Origin: Flemingiibacterium sp964603455
GTDB taxonomy: Bacteria; Bacillota; Clostridia; Oscillospirales; CAG-272
Reading direction: 5' to 3'
Assembly: GCA_964603455.1 (NCBI GenBank)
Contig: CAZRVL010000015.1
Location: 1-38,776 of the forward strand
DNA: 38,776 nucleotides
In this document: positions 32,065 to 38,776 of the stretch, piece by piece
How positions within the stretch are numbered: position 1 is the first letter of the stretch
How the letters are laid out: each line of letters begins with the position of its first letter
Notes under the pieces: generated by a model
The model's input: the letters and a program-made list of their open reading frames with translations, nothing else
Told to the model about the DNA's origin: nothing
Databases searched by the model: none
Made by a program: the position numbers and the translations under genes

Positions 32065-33022
32065 ACTTTTCGATTATATCAGAAATTTCAAGTCCCGGCA
32101 TACTTCCGTGAATCTTTACGGCGATCTGAGCATTCGTTGTAACATTCTCGATCTTAACGTTATACATATCGCCTTCGACAGTCTGTGATCTTGACCAGTA
32201 ATTTGCATCTCCGAGCCTTATCGCAGCTTGATTTATCTTACCGCCGTTGTCGATATGAAGGTCGTATATGTCCTTTATCTGAACATCATGAACCTTTATC
32301 GTATCGTGGCAGAGCAGTCGGATTATTCCGTGTCCTCCTGTGACCTCTGCAGAAACATCCGAGATCGTGACATTATATATATCGTCCGATTCTCCGTCAA
32401 TTCTGAATTTATCCTCGCTGACCGAACCGAGTGCAGTCAATGCGACCGTATCGTCTCCGGTAGAGCCGCTGAGATGCGATATTTCAATGTCATGACAGCC
32501 GCGGCGAAGGTCGATACCGTCCTGATTCGGCATATTGTCAGAGGCTTTGAACTCTATATTGCCGATCCGTCCGTTTCGGCAATAATAGAATGTAAGACAC
32601 CAATAGCGCGGATCGGAAAGAAGCAGATCAGAGATCTCAAATCCGTCAACATTTCTGAAAAGCACAAATGTATTGTTCAGCACAGGCGGAAGTCCATTCT
32701 TATTCGCCGTTTTTTCGGTGAGTCCGTTAGGCTCGCCGCCGTCTAATTTCGCGCCGTTTTTACCGATTATTGATATGTCTCTTTGAAGCGGTGCATCATT
32801 CCATGCGCCCTTTGAAATAAATATGTTAGAATAAACACCGTCGGCAAGTCTCAAAGTGCAGCCGTCAAGCGTGACATGACAGCCACTCGTAAGTTCGAGC
32901 GGTCGGTCGATGAGATATACATTTTTGCCGTTCAACGGATTCTCCGAGGGAATAGTTATATCTCCGCCGACATCTATCAAAGATTGTAGATATTCTCTGT
33001 CCTTTTTTGCCTGTTCCATCAT
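32063..33022 (-). CDS. GH28-like right-handed beta-helix protein (polygalacturonase family), cytosolic
   Basis: A 319-residue protein without signal peptide or membrane segment. It shows short beta-helix coils throughout and the GH28-type motifs NQDGIDLRRG (NxDG), GDDTVAL (DDxxA) and GGHGI (GHG), which in pectinases carry the catalytic aspartates and histidine. GH28 enzymes hydrolyse galacturonan or related chains; lacking a signal, this one likely acts on imported oligosaccharides. It lies 15 bp downstream of a broken solute-binding protein gene that probably supplied its substrate. The ribosome site AAAGG fits the first of two adjacent methionines. Substrate is uncertain. Confidence 0.8.
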   Translation of the reverse strand: MMEQAKKDREYLQSLIDVGGDITIPSENPLNGKNVYLIDRPLELTSGCHVTLDGCTLRLADGVYSNIFISKGAWNDAPLQRDISIIGKNGAKLDGGEPNGLTEKTANKNGLPPVLNNTFVLFRNVDGFEISDLLLSDPRYWCLTFYYCRNGRIGNIEFKASDNMPNQDGIDLRRGCHDIEISHLSGSTGDDTVALTALGSVSEDKFRIDGESDDIYNVTISDVSAEVTGGHGIIRLLCHDTIKVHDVQIKDIYDLHIDNGGKINQAAIRLGDANYWSRSQTVEGDMYNVKIENVTTNAQIAVKIHGSMPGLEISDIIEK

Positions 33023-33037
33023 TTTATAAGATACCTT

Positions 33038-33678
33038 TCATGTATTTGCGCCTTCGAGTATGCTGTCGAGCGCAGCCTGTGCAGCATCCTTCTTTGCTGC
33101 ATATGCAGAAACATAGTTTTCCTGCTCACCTAAAACCATATCGCGAAGCATTGTTGAAATGTCATTGAAATTAAATGCAGTTACCAAAGCTCAGATTCGA
33201 GAGAAAGATACGGAATATCTTTAAGGTCATAGAGAAATCCGCCCGAGGTCAGCGTATTTATTCCGGCTGAAAGCGAATTAAATACGAGATTGTATGATTC
33301 ATCGCCTGCGAGCACGGACTGCTGAACCATTGATGTTACATCGCTTCTCTCCTGAACAGCGACATATTCGAGCTTTATTCCAAGACGTTCCGAGACTGCC
33401 GTATCACGTTCGTGGAGCGCATCGTTTCGAACATCACCGTCAAGCTCCTCCATATAGAAGTTCTGCCGTCCGGAATAGCTCTGTCCGATTATCACAAATT
33501 TCTCAGAATCGAAATCTTTGATCGGAAGAGTATCGATATATTCTGTGGTCTCCGAAGGTGTGGTAGTACCATCATCGACGTTCGAGGTGGTCTCGGGCTG
33601 CTGTGTCTGATCTTCGCAGGCTGTAAGCTGAGCTGCCAAAAGCGCGAGAACGAGCGTAATTGAAAGTTTGCTTTTCAT
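33038..33678 (-). pseudogene. Solute-binding lipoprotein gene with a large internal deletion
   Basis: The 5' part (33678-33181) encodes 165 residues: lipoprotein signal MKSKLSITLVLALLAAQLTAC, Thr-rich linker, and the N-terminal lobe of an ABC solute-binding protein (FVIIGQSYSGRQNFYMEEL, then DTAVSERLGIKLEY and SYNLVFNSLSAG) ending LESELW and a TAA. Just after, in another frame (about 33185-33038), follows a C-terminal tail: ALVTAFNFNDISTMLRDM, then LGEQENYVSAYAAKKDAA and ALDSILEGANT with its own TGA. Binding proteins of this class usually have 450-550 residues, so roughly 250-300 codons were lost, with a frameshift at the junction near 33181-33190. The remaining lipoprotein is unlikely to bind ligand. 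The tail ends 15 bp before the GH28-like start, so the two genes formed an operon. Confidence 0.8.
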
Positions 33679-33698
33679 AATATTTACTCCTTGTTTAT

Positions 33699-33729
33699 AT
33701 TATACCACCACCACCCCACTTTTTGTCAA
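33699..33729 (-). promoter_or_regulatory. Promoter of the broken SBP/GH28 unit, with a TGG repeat in the spacer
   Basis: Minus strand TTGACA (33724-33729) and TATAAT (33699-33704) are separated by 19 bp instead of 17. The spacer ends in GGTGGTGGTGG, a triplet repeat, so slippage may have changed the spacing. Confidence 0.65.
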
Positions 33730-33740
33730 TAACTTTTTTT

Positions 33741-33757
33741 TACGAAACAATTTCGTA
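33741..33757. promoter_or_regulatory. 17-bp palindrome upstream of the SBP/GH28 promoter
   Basis: TACGAAA-CAA-TTTCGTA is a perfect 7-bp inverted repeat starting 11 bp beyond the -35 hexamer, a plausible activator or repressor site for this sugar locus. A partial copy (TTTTCGTGAAA) lies at 33764-33774. No gene is seen in 33758-33892. Confidence 0.5.
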
Positions 33758-33892
33758 GCTCATTTTTCGTGAAATATATATAATAAATCGGATATTATTA
33801 AAATACATTTACACAAATTGGAGCATTGTTTCGGAGCTCAATATCAACACAAACAGCTTTAAGTCCTCAAAAATTTATGATCGAATAAAAAT

Positions 33893-33924
33893 TCAAAAAG
33901 CGGTGGATTACACATCCACCGCTT
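33893..33924 (-). terminator. Terminator after nrdG
   Basis: On the minus strand AAGCGGTGGAT pairs with ATCCACCGCTT (33898-33908 with 33914-33924), 5-nt loop, followed by TTTTTGAATTTTT. Confidence 0.9.
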
Positions 33925-33926
33925 CA

Positions 33927-34448
33927 TTATTTTTCCCACAAAATGATCTCGTCAGACTCGATCGTTTTTTTAATATCTATTATCCGCTGATTCGATGAGC
34001 CGCGAAAACGCAGTCTCAGGTCTTTTTTCGCCTCGACAAAGCGTCCATCAACCAGAACATCGAGAAGCCCCAAAAGCTCATCAGTCGCTTCACAACGCGG
34101 ATGAGAGCCTTCACGCTTAAGCTCCTCATAGGTAAAGCCCGAATACGCCCAAATGCTCTTTTCGGGGAAGGTCGATCTCACGCGCCTTACGAACGGGAGC
34201 AGCGCGATCTGATTTGACGGTTCAAATGGGTCTCCGCCGAGCAGAGTCAGCCCGGCGATATAATGCGGTTCAAGAAGCTTCAAGAGCCGATCCTCGACCT
34301 CTTTCGTGAACTCGTCACCGTAATTAAAGTTCCACGTTTCGGGCTGAAAGCAGCCCTCACAGTGATTTGTGCAGCCAGAGACAAAGAGCGTCACGCGAAC
34401 GCCCGGTCCGTCTGCAATATCACAGTCCTTAATATTGCAGTAATTCAT
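33927..34448 (-). CDS. nrdG: Anaerobic ribonucleotide reductase activating protein (radical SAM)
   Basis: A 173-residue radical SAM protein. The cluster motif is SGCTNHCEGCFQPETW (CX3CX2C), followed by LLGGDPF. It uses S-adenosylmethionine to create the glycyl radical on NrdD. It starts one base after the nrdD stop, so the pair is translationally coupled. The enzyme works only without oxygen, consistent with a strict anaerobe. Confidence 0.96.
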   Translation of the reverse strand: MNYCNIKDCDIADGPGVRVTLFVSGCTNHCEGCFQPETWNFNYGDEFTKEVEDRLLKLLEPHYIAGLTLLGGDPFEPSNQIALLPFVRRVRSTFPEKSIWAYSGFTYEELKREGSHPRCEATDELLGLLDVLVDGRFVEAKKDLRLRFRGSSNQRIIDIKKTIESDEIILWEK

Positions 34449-34449
34449 A

Positions 34450-36627
34450 TCAGAGATGAAGCACCCTGTCCTTTATCTCCTGCGTGCGTCCCTGATTCCA
34501 GAACTGAGTTCCGATATAGCCGCAGGTACGACGTGCGACATTCATCTTGTCCTGATCATCGTTTCCGCACTGCGGGCAGACCCATACGAGCTTTCCGTCG
34601 CGCTCTCTTATCTCGATCTCGCCGTCATAGCCGCACACCTGACAGTAATCGCTCTTGGTGTTCAACTCGGCGTAAATGATGTTGTCGTAGATGAACTTCA
34701 TCACTTCGAGGACTGCTTCGAGGTTGTTCTGCATATCCGGAACTTCGACATAGGAGATCGCGCCGCCGGGCGAGAGATGCTGGAACTGCGCCTCAAACTT
34801 GAGCTTCGTAAAGGCATCAATCTTCTCGGTGACATGAACGTGATAGCTGTTGGTTATATAGCCCTTGTCGGTTATTCCGGGAATAACTCCGAAACGCTTT
34901 TGCAGGCACTTTGCAAACTTGTAGGTCGTGGATTCGAGCGGAGTTCCGTATAGTGAGAAATCGATATTATGCTCTGCCTTCCACTTCTTGCAGGAGTCAT
35001 TCATCTTCTGCATTATTTCGAGTGCAAACGGAGTTGCCTCGGGATCAGTGTGGCTTCTTCCGGTCATGTACTTTACACACTCGTAAAGTCCAGCATATCC
35101 GAGCGAGATCGTCGAATATCCGCCGTAAAGCAGCTTATCTATCGGCTCACCCTTTCCGAGTCTTGCACACGCGCCGTACTGCCACAATATCGGTGCGGCA
35201 TCAGACAATGTGCCTACAAGACGATTATGGCGGCACATCAAAGCACGGTGGCAGAGTTCAAGCCTTTCTTCGAATATCTCCCAGAATCTCTGGACATTTC
35301 CACCGGAGGAAAGTGCTACATCGGGAAGGTTTATCGTAACTACGCCCTGATTGAAGCGTCCGTAGTACTTCGGCTGATTCGTCTCGGGATCGACATAGGG
35401 AGTTAGGAAGCTGCGGCAGCCCATGCAGGGATAGCAGTGTCCCTCGCCGTTTTTATCGACCTTTAATTCGAGCATCTTCTTTTCGGATATATAGTCGGGA
35501 ACCATGCGCTTTGCGGTACACTTTGCCGCAAGCTTGGTGAGATACCAGTACTTTGAATCCTCAGTTATGTTGTCCTCTTCGAGCACATATATGAGCTTCG
35601 GGAACGCCGGAGTTACCCAGACTCCCTTCTCGTTCTTTACGCCCTTATAACGCTGTTCAAGAGTTTCCTCGATGATTATCGCCAGATCCTTCTTTTCCTG
35701 CTCGTTCTTCGCCTCTCCGAGGTACATGAAGACCGTGACAAAGGGAGCCTGACCGTTTGTAGTCAGAAGGGTCAAGACCTGATACTGGATCGTCTGAACA
35801 CCGCGGTTGATCTCGTCGCGAAGTCTGCGCTCGACCACATCGGTTATCTGCTGATCGTCCATCCCGATGTGAAGCTCATTGTTCTCGGCGATAACATTTC
35901 TGCGGATCTTCTCGCGGCTAACCTGAACAAAGGGGGCAAGATGTGCCAGAGAGATCGACTGTCCACCGTACTGGTTCGAGGCAACCTGCGCGATTATCTG
36001 AGTAGCGATATTGCAGGCGGTCGAAAAGCTGTGCGGACGTTCAAGCATAGTTCCTGTGACGACTGTTCCGTTCTGGAGCATATCTTCGAGGTTTACAAGG
36101 TCACAGTTGTGCATATGCTGAGCATAATAGTCGCTGTCGTGGAAGTGGATTATGCCTTCTTCATGAGCCTGAACAATGTCCTTCGGAAGAAGTATACGGT
36201 TCGTAATATCACGGGATACTTCACCTGCCATATAGTCGCGCTGAGTGGAGTTTATAACCGGATTCTTATTCGAATTCTCCTGCTTTGCTTCTTCATTGTT
36301 GCACTCGATAAGCGAAAGTATCTTGTCATCGGTAGTATTCGATTGTCTGATCAAATTTCTCGTATAGCGATAGGTTATGTAGTTTTTTGCGACCTCGAAC
36401 GCACCATGCGCCATTATCTGATGCTCTACAAAATCCTGCACCTCCTCTACCGACGGAGAACGCCCCAACTGTTCACAGGCAAGTACAACACTCTCAGCGA
36501 TGCGTTCGATCTGGCTTTCGGTCATGCGTATCGATTCCTCCACCGATGAATTCGCTTTAGAGATCGCATTTATTATCTTGTCCATTTCAAAATCTGCTTC
36601 AGAGCCGTTGCGCTTTATTATCTTCAT
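34450..36627 (-). CDS. nrdD: Anaerobic (class III) ribonucleoside-triphosphate reductase
   Basis: A 725-residue glycyl-radical enzyme that makes deoxynucleotides from NTPs. An N-terminal ATP-cone (about 1-95, IIKRNGSEADFEMDKI) senses ATP/dATP. The core has the HFHDSDYY and HNCDLVNL segments. The C-terminus has a zinc site (YCQVCGYDG and WVCPQCGND) and the glycyl-radical loop RRTCGYIGTQFWNQGR. AGGAG is 6-7 nt upstream of the ATG. All expected active-site segments are seen, and length is typical. A pair of NrdR-like boxes near its promoter suggests repression at high dATP. Confidence 0.97.
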   Translation of the reverse strand: MKIIKRNGSEADFEMDKIINAISKANSSVEESIRMTESQIERIAESVVLACEQLGRSPSVEEVQDFVEHQIMAHGAFEVAKNYITYRYTRNLIRQSNTTDDKILSLIECNNEEAKQENSNKNPVINSTQRDYMAGEVSRDITNRILLPKDIVQAHEEGIIHFHDSDYYAQHMHNCDLVNLEDMLQNGTVVTGTMLERPHSFSTACNIATQIIAQVASNQYGGQSISLAHLAPFVQVSREKIRRNVIAENNELHIGMDDQQITDVVERRLRDEINRGVQTIQYQVLTLLTTNGQAPFVTVFMYLGEAKNEQEKKDLAIIIEETLEQRYKGVKNEKGVWVTPAFPKLIYVLEEDNITEDSKYWYLTKLAAKCTAKRMVPDYISEKKMLELKVDKNGEGHCYPCMGCRSFLTPYVDPETNQPKYYGRFNQGVVTINLPDVALSSGGNVQRFWEIFEERLELCHRALMCRHNRLVGTLSDAAPILWQYGACARLGKGEPIDKLLYGGYSTISLGYAGLYECVKYMTGRSHTDPEATPFALEIMQKMNDSCKKWKAEHNIDFSLYGTPLESTTYKFAKCLQKRFGVIPGITDKGYITNSYHVHVTEKIDAFTKLKFEAQFQHLSPGGAISYVEVPDMQNNLEAVLEVMKFIYDNIIYAELNTKSDYCQVCGYDGEIEIRERDGKLVWVCPQCGNDDQDKMNVARRTCGYIGTQFWNQGRTQEIKDRVLHL

Positions 36628-36712
36628 GATTTTTCTCCTAAAAAATAATTCTATTCAAAAGGCAAGCCCGCAAAGCTTTTTTGCGAGCGGTGTATATTAA
36701 GATTTACGTTCG

Positions 36713-36728
36713 GTGCTACATTTAGTAG
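36713..36728 (-). promoter_or_regulatory. Second NrdR-like box of nrdDG
   Basis: On the minus strand CTACTAAATGTAGCAC resembles the NrdR consensus (acaCWATATATWGtgt): 8 of the 10 core positions agree. Its distance to the first box is 32 bp, about three helical turns, as usual for NrdR pairs. Confidence 0.5.
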
Positions 36729-36741
36729 ACCTTGCCTATAC

Positions 36742-36770
36742 ATAATACCATATATAGTGCCAAAAGTCAA
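36742..36770 (-). promoter_or_regulatory. Promoter of nrdD-nrdG
   Basis: Minus strand TTGACT (36765-36770), 17 bp, TATTAT (36742-36747). The leader to nrdD is about 110 nt and contains a hairpin CGCAAA/TTTGCG (36670-36686) of unknown role. Confidence 0.75.
36745..36760 (-). promoter_or_regulatory. First NrdR-like box, overlapping the nrdD -10 element
   Basis: GCACTATATATGGTAT on the minus strand agrees with 9 of the 10 core positions of the NrdR consensus and covers the spacer and the edge of the -10 hexamer, a repressing position. Confidence 0.55.
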
Positions 36771-36864
36771 GGGGGTAACGCGATTTTCTCCATCTTCAGA
36801 TGTTTTTCAGCGTTGTCAACAAAGATTTTCATAAGAATTTGTGAGAGATAGTTTTGTAGAAGAC

Positions 36865-36893
36865 TTGATTTATTAACAACTGGATGCTATAAT
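36865..36893 (+). promoter_or_regulatory. Promoter of the FGGY kinase gene
   Basis: TTGATT (36865-36870), 17 bp, TATAAT (36888-36893). The ribosome site AAAGGAG precedes the ATG at 36935. Confidence 0.8.
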
Positions 36894-36934
36894 AGAATTA
36901 CAAAAATTTACATTCAACTTAAAGGAGATTTGAT

Positions 36935-38347
36935 ATGTACCTCGGCGGATTAGACGTTGGATCAAGCGGATGTAAACTTACTGTATACGATGATCACGGA
37001 AATTTCATAGAAAGCCATTACGAACCATGCGACTCACTTCATACATATTCGGAGCACACGATAGATTTTAATGAAATCGCAACAGCGGTGGAGAAAGTCA
37101 CTTCGGCTACAGAAAGCCGTCTCGAAGCTCTCGGTGTATCTACATTCGGAGAATCATTTGCACTGCTTGATCAAAATGACAGGATATTGAACCGTTCAAT
37201 GCTCTATAACGATATGCGCGGTGAAGAAGAGTGCTTAACATTCGATAGAAACAGAACAATAAATATAGCCTGCACAGCACCTGCACCGCTATATACTCTG
37301 CCAAAGCTGAAATGGTTTGCGAAAAATCGTCCCGAACTTATCGAGAAGACCTCGAAAATATGTATAATATCCGATTATATAATCTGCCTTTTGACCGGAG
37401 AACGCGCATTGAACCATTCGGCTGCCGCACGGACGATGGGCTTTGATGTGAGGAAAAAATGTTGGGATAAGGAACTGTTCGACTGCGCCGGAATCGATGT
37501 CGGACTCATGCCGCCGCTCGTCCCTGACGGAACTATAGTCGGTGTATCGAACAAATTCGGACTAAAAGATACAAAGATAATCTCTTCAATGCACGATCAA
37601 AACGCCGCCGCGGTCGGTGCGGGAGCACTTGATCCCGGTGACTGCGTTGACGGCAGCGGAAGCGTTGAATGCCTGACTCCGATAATATCTTCTCTGCCGA
37701 CGAATAACAAGGCTTACGAAGCCGGAATCGCATTCATGCCATTCCTTGATATTTACGAAGGCGTTGCGATGTCCTATACCGGCGGAACAGCGGCAAAGTG
37801 GGTACGCGACAATTTCGCGGTCGGATGTAGCTACAGTGAACTCGATTCGGCAATAGGAAACGAACCCGGAAAACTATTGCTCCTTCCCCATCTTGCAGGA
37901 GCTGCAACACCGTATATGGATGCATCGGCTCGCGGAATGCTGTACGGTCTGACTCTCGGAACTACCAAATTTGATATTTACAGAGCAATACTCGAAGGTG
38001 TCGCATATGAGATGAGAATAAATCTCGAACTTCTCGCAGAATGCGGCATAACACCAAACAGACTGATCGCAACGGGCGGCGGTGCAAAGAGCAAGGTCTG
38101 GACTCAGATAAAATCGGATATTACCGGACTCCCGATAAGCATAGCCACTGCTCCCGAAGTCGGTGCGCTCGGACTGATAATGTCCGCTGCAAGATCGCTC
38201 GGAATAGTTTCCGATCTTCATGAAGCCAAAAAGATATTCATAACAGAAGGGGAAACTCTATTTCCGAACGCGGAACGACATAAGATATACTCGGAATGCT
38301 TTGAAAAATACAAAAAAATGTATTCACTCGCAAAAGAACTCAGATAA
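36935..38347 (+). CDS. FGGY family carbohydrate kinase (xylulokinase-like)
   Basis: A 470-residue sugar kinase of the actin-like ATPase fold. It opens YLGGLDVGSSGCKLTVYDD (phosphate 1 loop); the likely catalytic Asp is in SMHDQNAAAVGAGA; the ATP-binding C-terminal lobe has LIATGGGAKSKVWTQIKSDI then GLPISIATAPEVGALGLIMSA. FGGY members phosphorylate xylulose, fuculose, rhamnulose, glycerol and others; specificity is not visible here. It stands alone, divergent from nrdD and convergent with an oxidoreductase of the Gfo/Idh/MocA family, which might belong to the same sugar or polyol pathway. Confidence 0.9.
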   Translation: MYLGGLDVGSSGCKLTVYDDHGNFIESHYEPCDSLHTYSEHTIDFNEIATAVEKVTSATESRLEALGVSTFGESFALLDQNDRILNRSMLYNDMRGEEECLTFDRNRTINIACTAPAPLYTLPKLKWFAKNRPELIEKTSKICIISDYIICLLTGERALNHSAAARTMGFDVRKKCWDKELFDCAGIDVGLMPPLVPDGTIVGVSNKFGLKDTKIISSMHDQNAAAVGAGALDPGDCVDGSGSVECLTPIISSLPTNNKAYEAGIAFMPFLDIYEGVAMSYTGGTAAKWVRDNFAVGCSYSELDSAIGNEPGKLLLLPHLAGAATPYMDASARGMLYGLTLGTTKFDIYRAILEGVAYEMRINLELLAECGITPNRLIATGGGAKSKVWTQIKSDITGLPISIATAPEVGALGLIMSAARSLGIVSDLHEAKKIFITEGETLFPNAERHKIYSECFEKYKKMYSLAKELR

Positions 38348-38350
38348 AAA

Positions 38351-38383
38351 TATCCCCGAAGCATTTGAAATGCTTCGGGGATA
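38351..38383. terminator. Bidirectional terminator between kinase and oxidoreductase genes
   Basis: A 14-bp stem (38351-38364 with 38370-38383), extendable to 16 bp, around a small TTGAA loop, with flanking A and T stretches. Confidence 0.88.
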
Positions 38384-38404
38384 ACTGTATTTATTTTACA
38401 GAAA

Positions 38405-38776
38405 TTAGATTTCGGGGATCTCGACCTTAACTTCCTCACCCTTGAGTGCGGACTTGCAGATGTGGTCAAGAATAGCCTGGTTGTAGAGGATCTGGCTCGA
38501 CGGAACAGGAGCAGCGGTGTTGTACTTAACAGCATCGACAAAGGTACGAATCTTCTTGTCGAAGTTGGAAGGCTCACCGGGTCTTGCATGCTGCATCGGG
38601 AGCTTGGTCTCGATCTGCTTGCCTGCGATCTCATGATAAATGGTGAGGTCGCCGCCGATAGTGCCGTTCCAGCAGTCGGTAGCAGGGATACGGAGACCGC
38701 CCTTAGTACCGAGAATGATGGTATCGCACGGGAAGTCGATGTTCTCAGCCCAACCGATACGGAAGTCGAGAATGAT
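38405..38776 (-). CDS. Gfo/Idh/MocA family oxidoreductase, C-terminal part
   Basis: The frame is open to the window end and gives 123 C-terminal residues. It contains IILDFRIGWAENIDFPCDTI, then ILGTKGGLRIPATDCWNG, which is the beta-sheet domain of this family (GTKGGL is a common motif), and ends with NFDKKIRTFVDAVKYNTAA then QILYNQAILDHICKSALKG and EVKVEIPEI, the usual final helix. The nucleotide-binding half lies outside. Codon choice differs from neighbours: isoleucine is ATC/ATT rather than ATA and GGC/GGT dominate, as in highly expressed genes. Confidence 0.85.
   Translation of the reverse strand: MILDFRIGWAENIDFPCDTIILGTKGGLRIPATDCWNGTIGGDLTIYHEIAGKQIETKLPMQHARPGEPSNFDKKIRTFVDAVKYNTAAPVPSSQILYNQAILDHICKSALKGEEVKVEIPEI

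Noticed and set aside
34456..36549. Several plus-strand frames of 140-226 codons opposite nrdD
   Set aside because: They mirror the codon structure of nrdD on the other strand and have no recognisable domains.

Overview
The window looks like the chromosome of an anaerobic, endospore-forming member of the Bacillota (class Clostridia, probably a gut lineage near the Oscillospirales). The evidence is a spoIIGA-sigE pair, an oxygen-sensitive class III ribonucleotide reductase (nrdD-nrdG), a flavodiiron oxygen/NO reductase fusion, several lipobox solute-binding proteins, moderate GC, frequent ATA isoleucine codons, and AAAGGA- or GGAGG-type ribosome binding sites. No rRNA genes, CRISPR array, phage or IS element was seen. 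The species cannot be named from the sequence alone.

Layout. 1-180: two minus-strand tRNAs (Phe, cut by the window edge, and Asp) behind a perfect consensus promoter. 356-7302: a probable operon of a coiled-coil M23 protein, a GH3 beta-N-acetylhexosaminidase lipoprotein, lepA, hemW and a PepV-like dipeptidase, closed by a perfect 16-bp hairpin that also ends a convergent M29 aminopeptidase. 8683-11293: a Crp/Fnr regulator with a flavodiiron-flavin reductase-rubredoxin fusion (oxygen/NO defence). 11317-13029: a MATE exporter and a convergent DUF378 membrane protein. 13100-14707: spoIIGA-sigE behind a promoter carrying a Spo0A box. 14757-15676: a HAD-IIA phosphatase. 15677-18383: an XRE-type repeat protein broken by an in-frame amber codon, divergent from an M20 amidohydrolase-rhodanese fusion; the two promoters are perfect, lie back to back and share one 19-bp palindrome.

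18389-19588: an EamA transporter and acyl carrier protein (minus strand). 19871-21188: a degenerate ROK-type regulator and a small DUF1540 cysteine-rich protein. 21313-25117: the branched-chain amino-acid cluster ilvB-ilvN-leuA. 25173-27625: an orphan lipoprotein joining a propeller-like N-terminal half to a solute-binding half. 27762-32064: potABCD, a polyamine importer whose binding protein is apparently anchored by a C-terminal membrane helix instead of a lipid. 32063-33757 (minus): a cytosolic GH28-like beta-helix protein downstream of a solute-binding lipoprotein gene gutted by an internal deletion. 33893-36770 (minus): nrdD-nrdG with a promoter overlapped by a tandem pair of NrdR-like boxes. 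36865-38383: an FGGY sugar kinase. 38405-38776: the C-terminal end of a Gfo/Idh/MocA oxidoreductase.

The strongest second-look items are the amber-interrupted 28-residue-repeat regulator, the shared palindrome between it and the M20-rhodanese gene, the M20-rhodanese fusion, the membrane-anchored PotD, the M23 protein lacking one metal-ligand histidine, the SBP deletion pseudogene, and the spoIIG-like 0A box promoter. All assignments come from reading motifs; no database search was possible.
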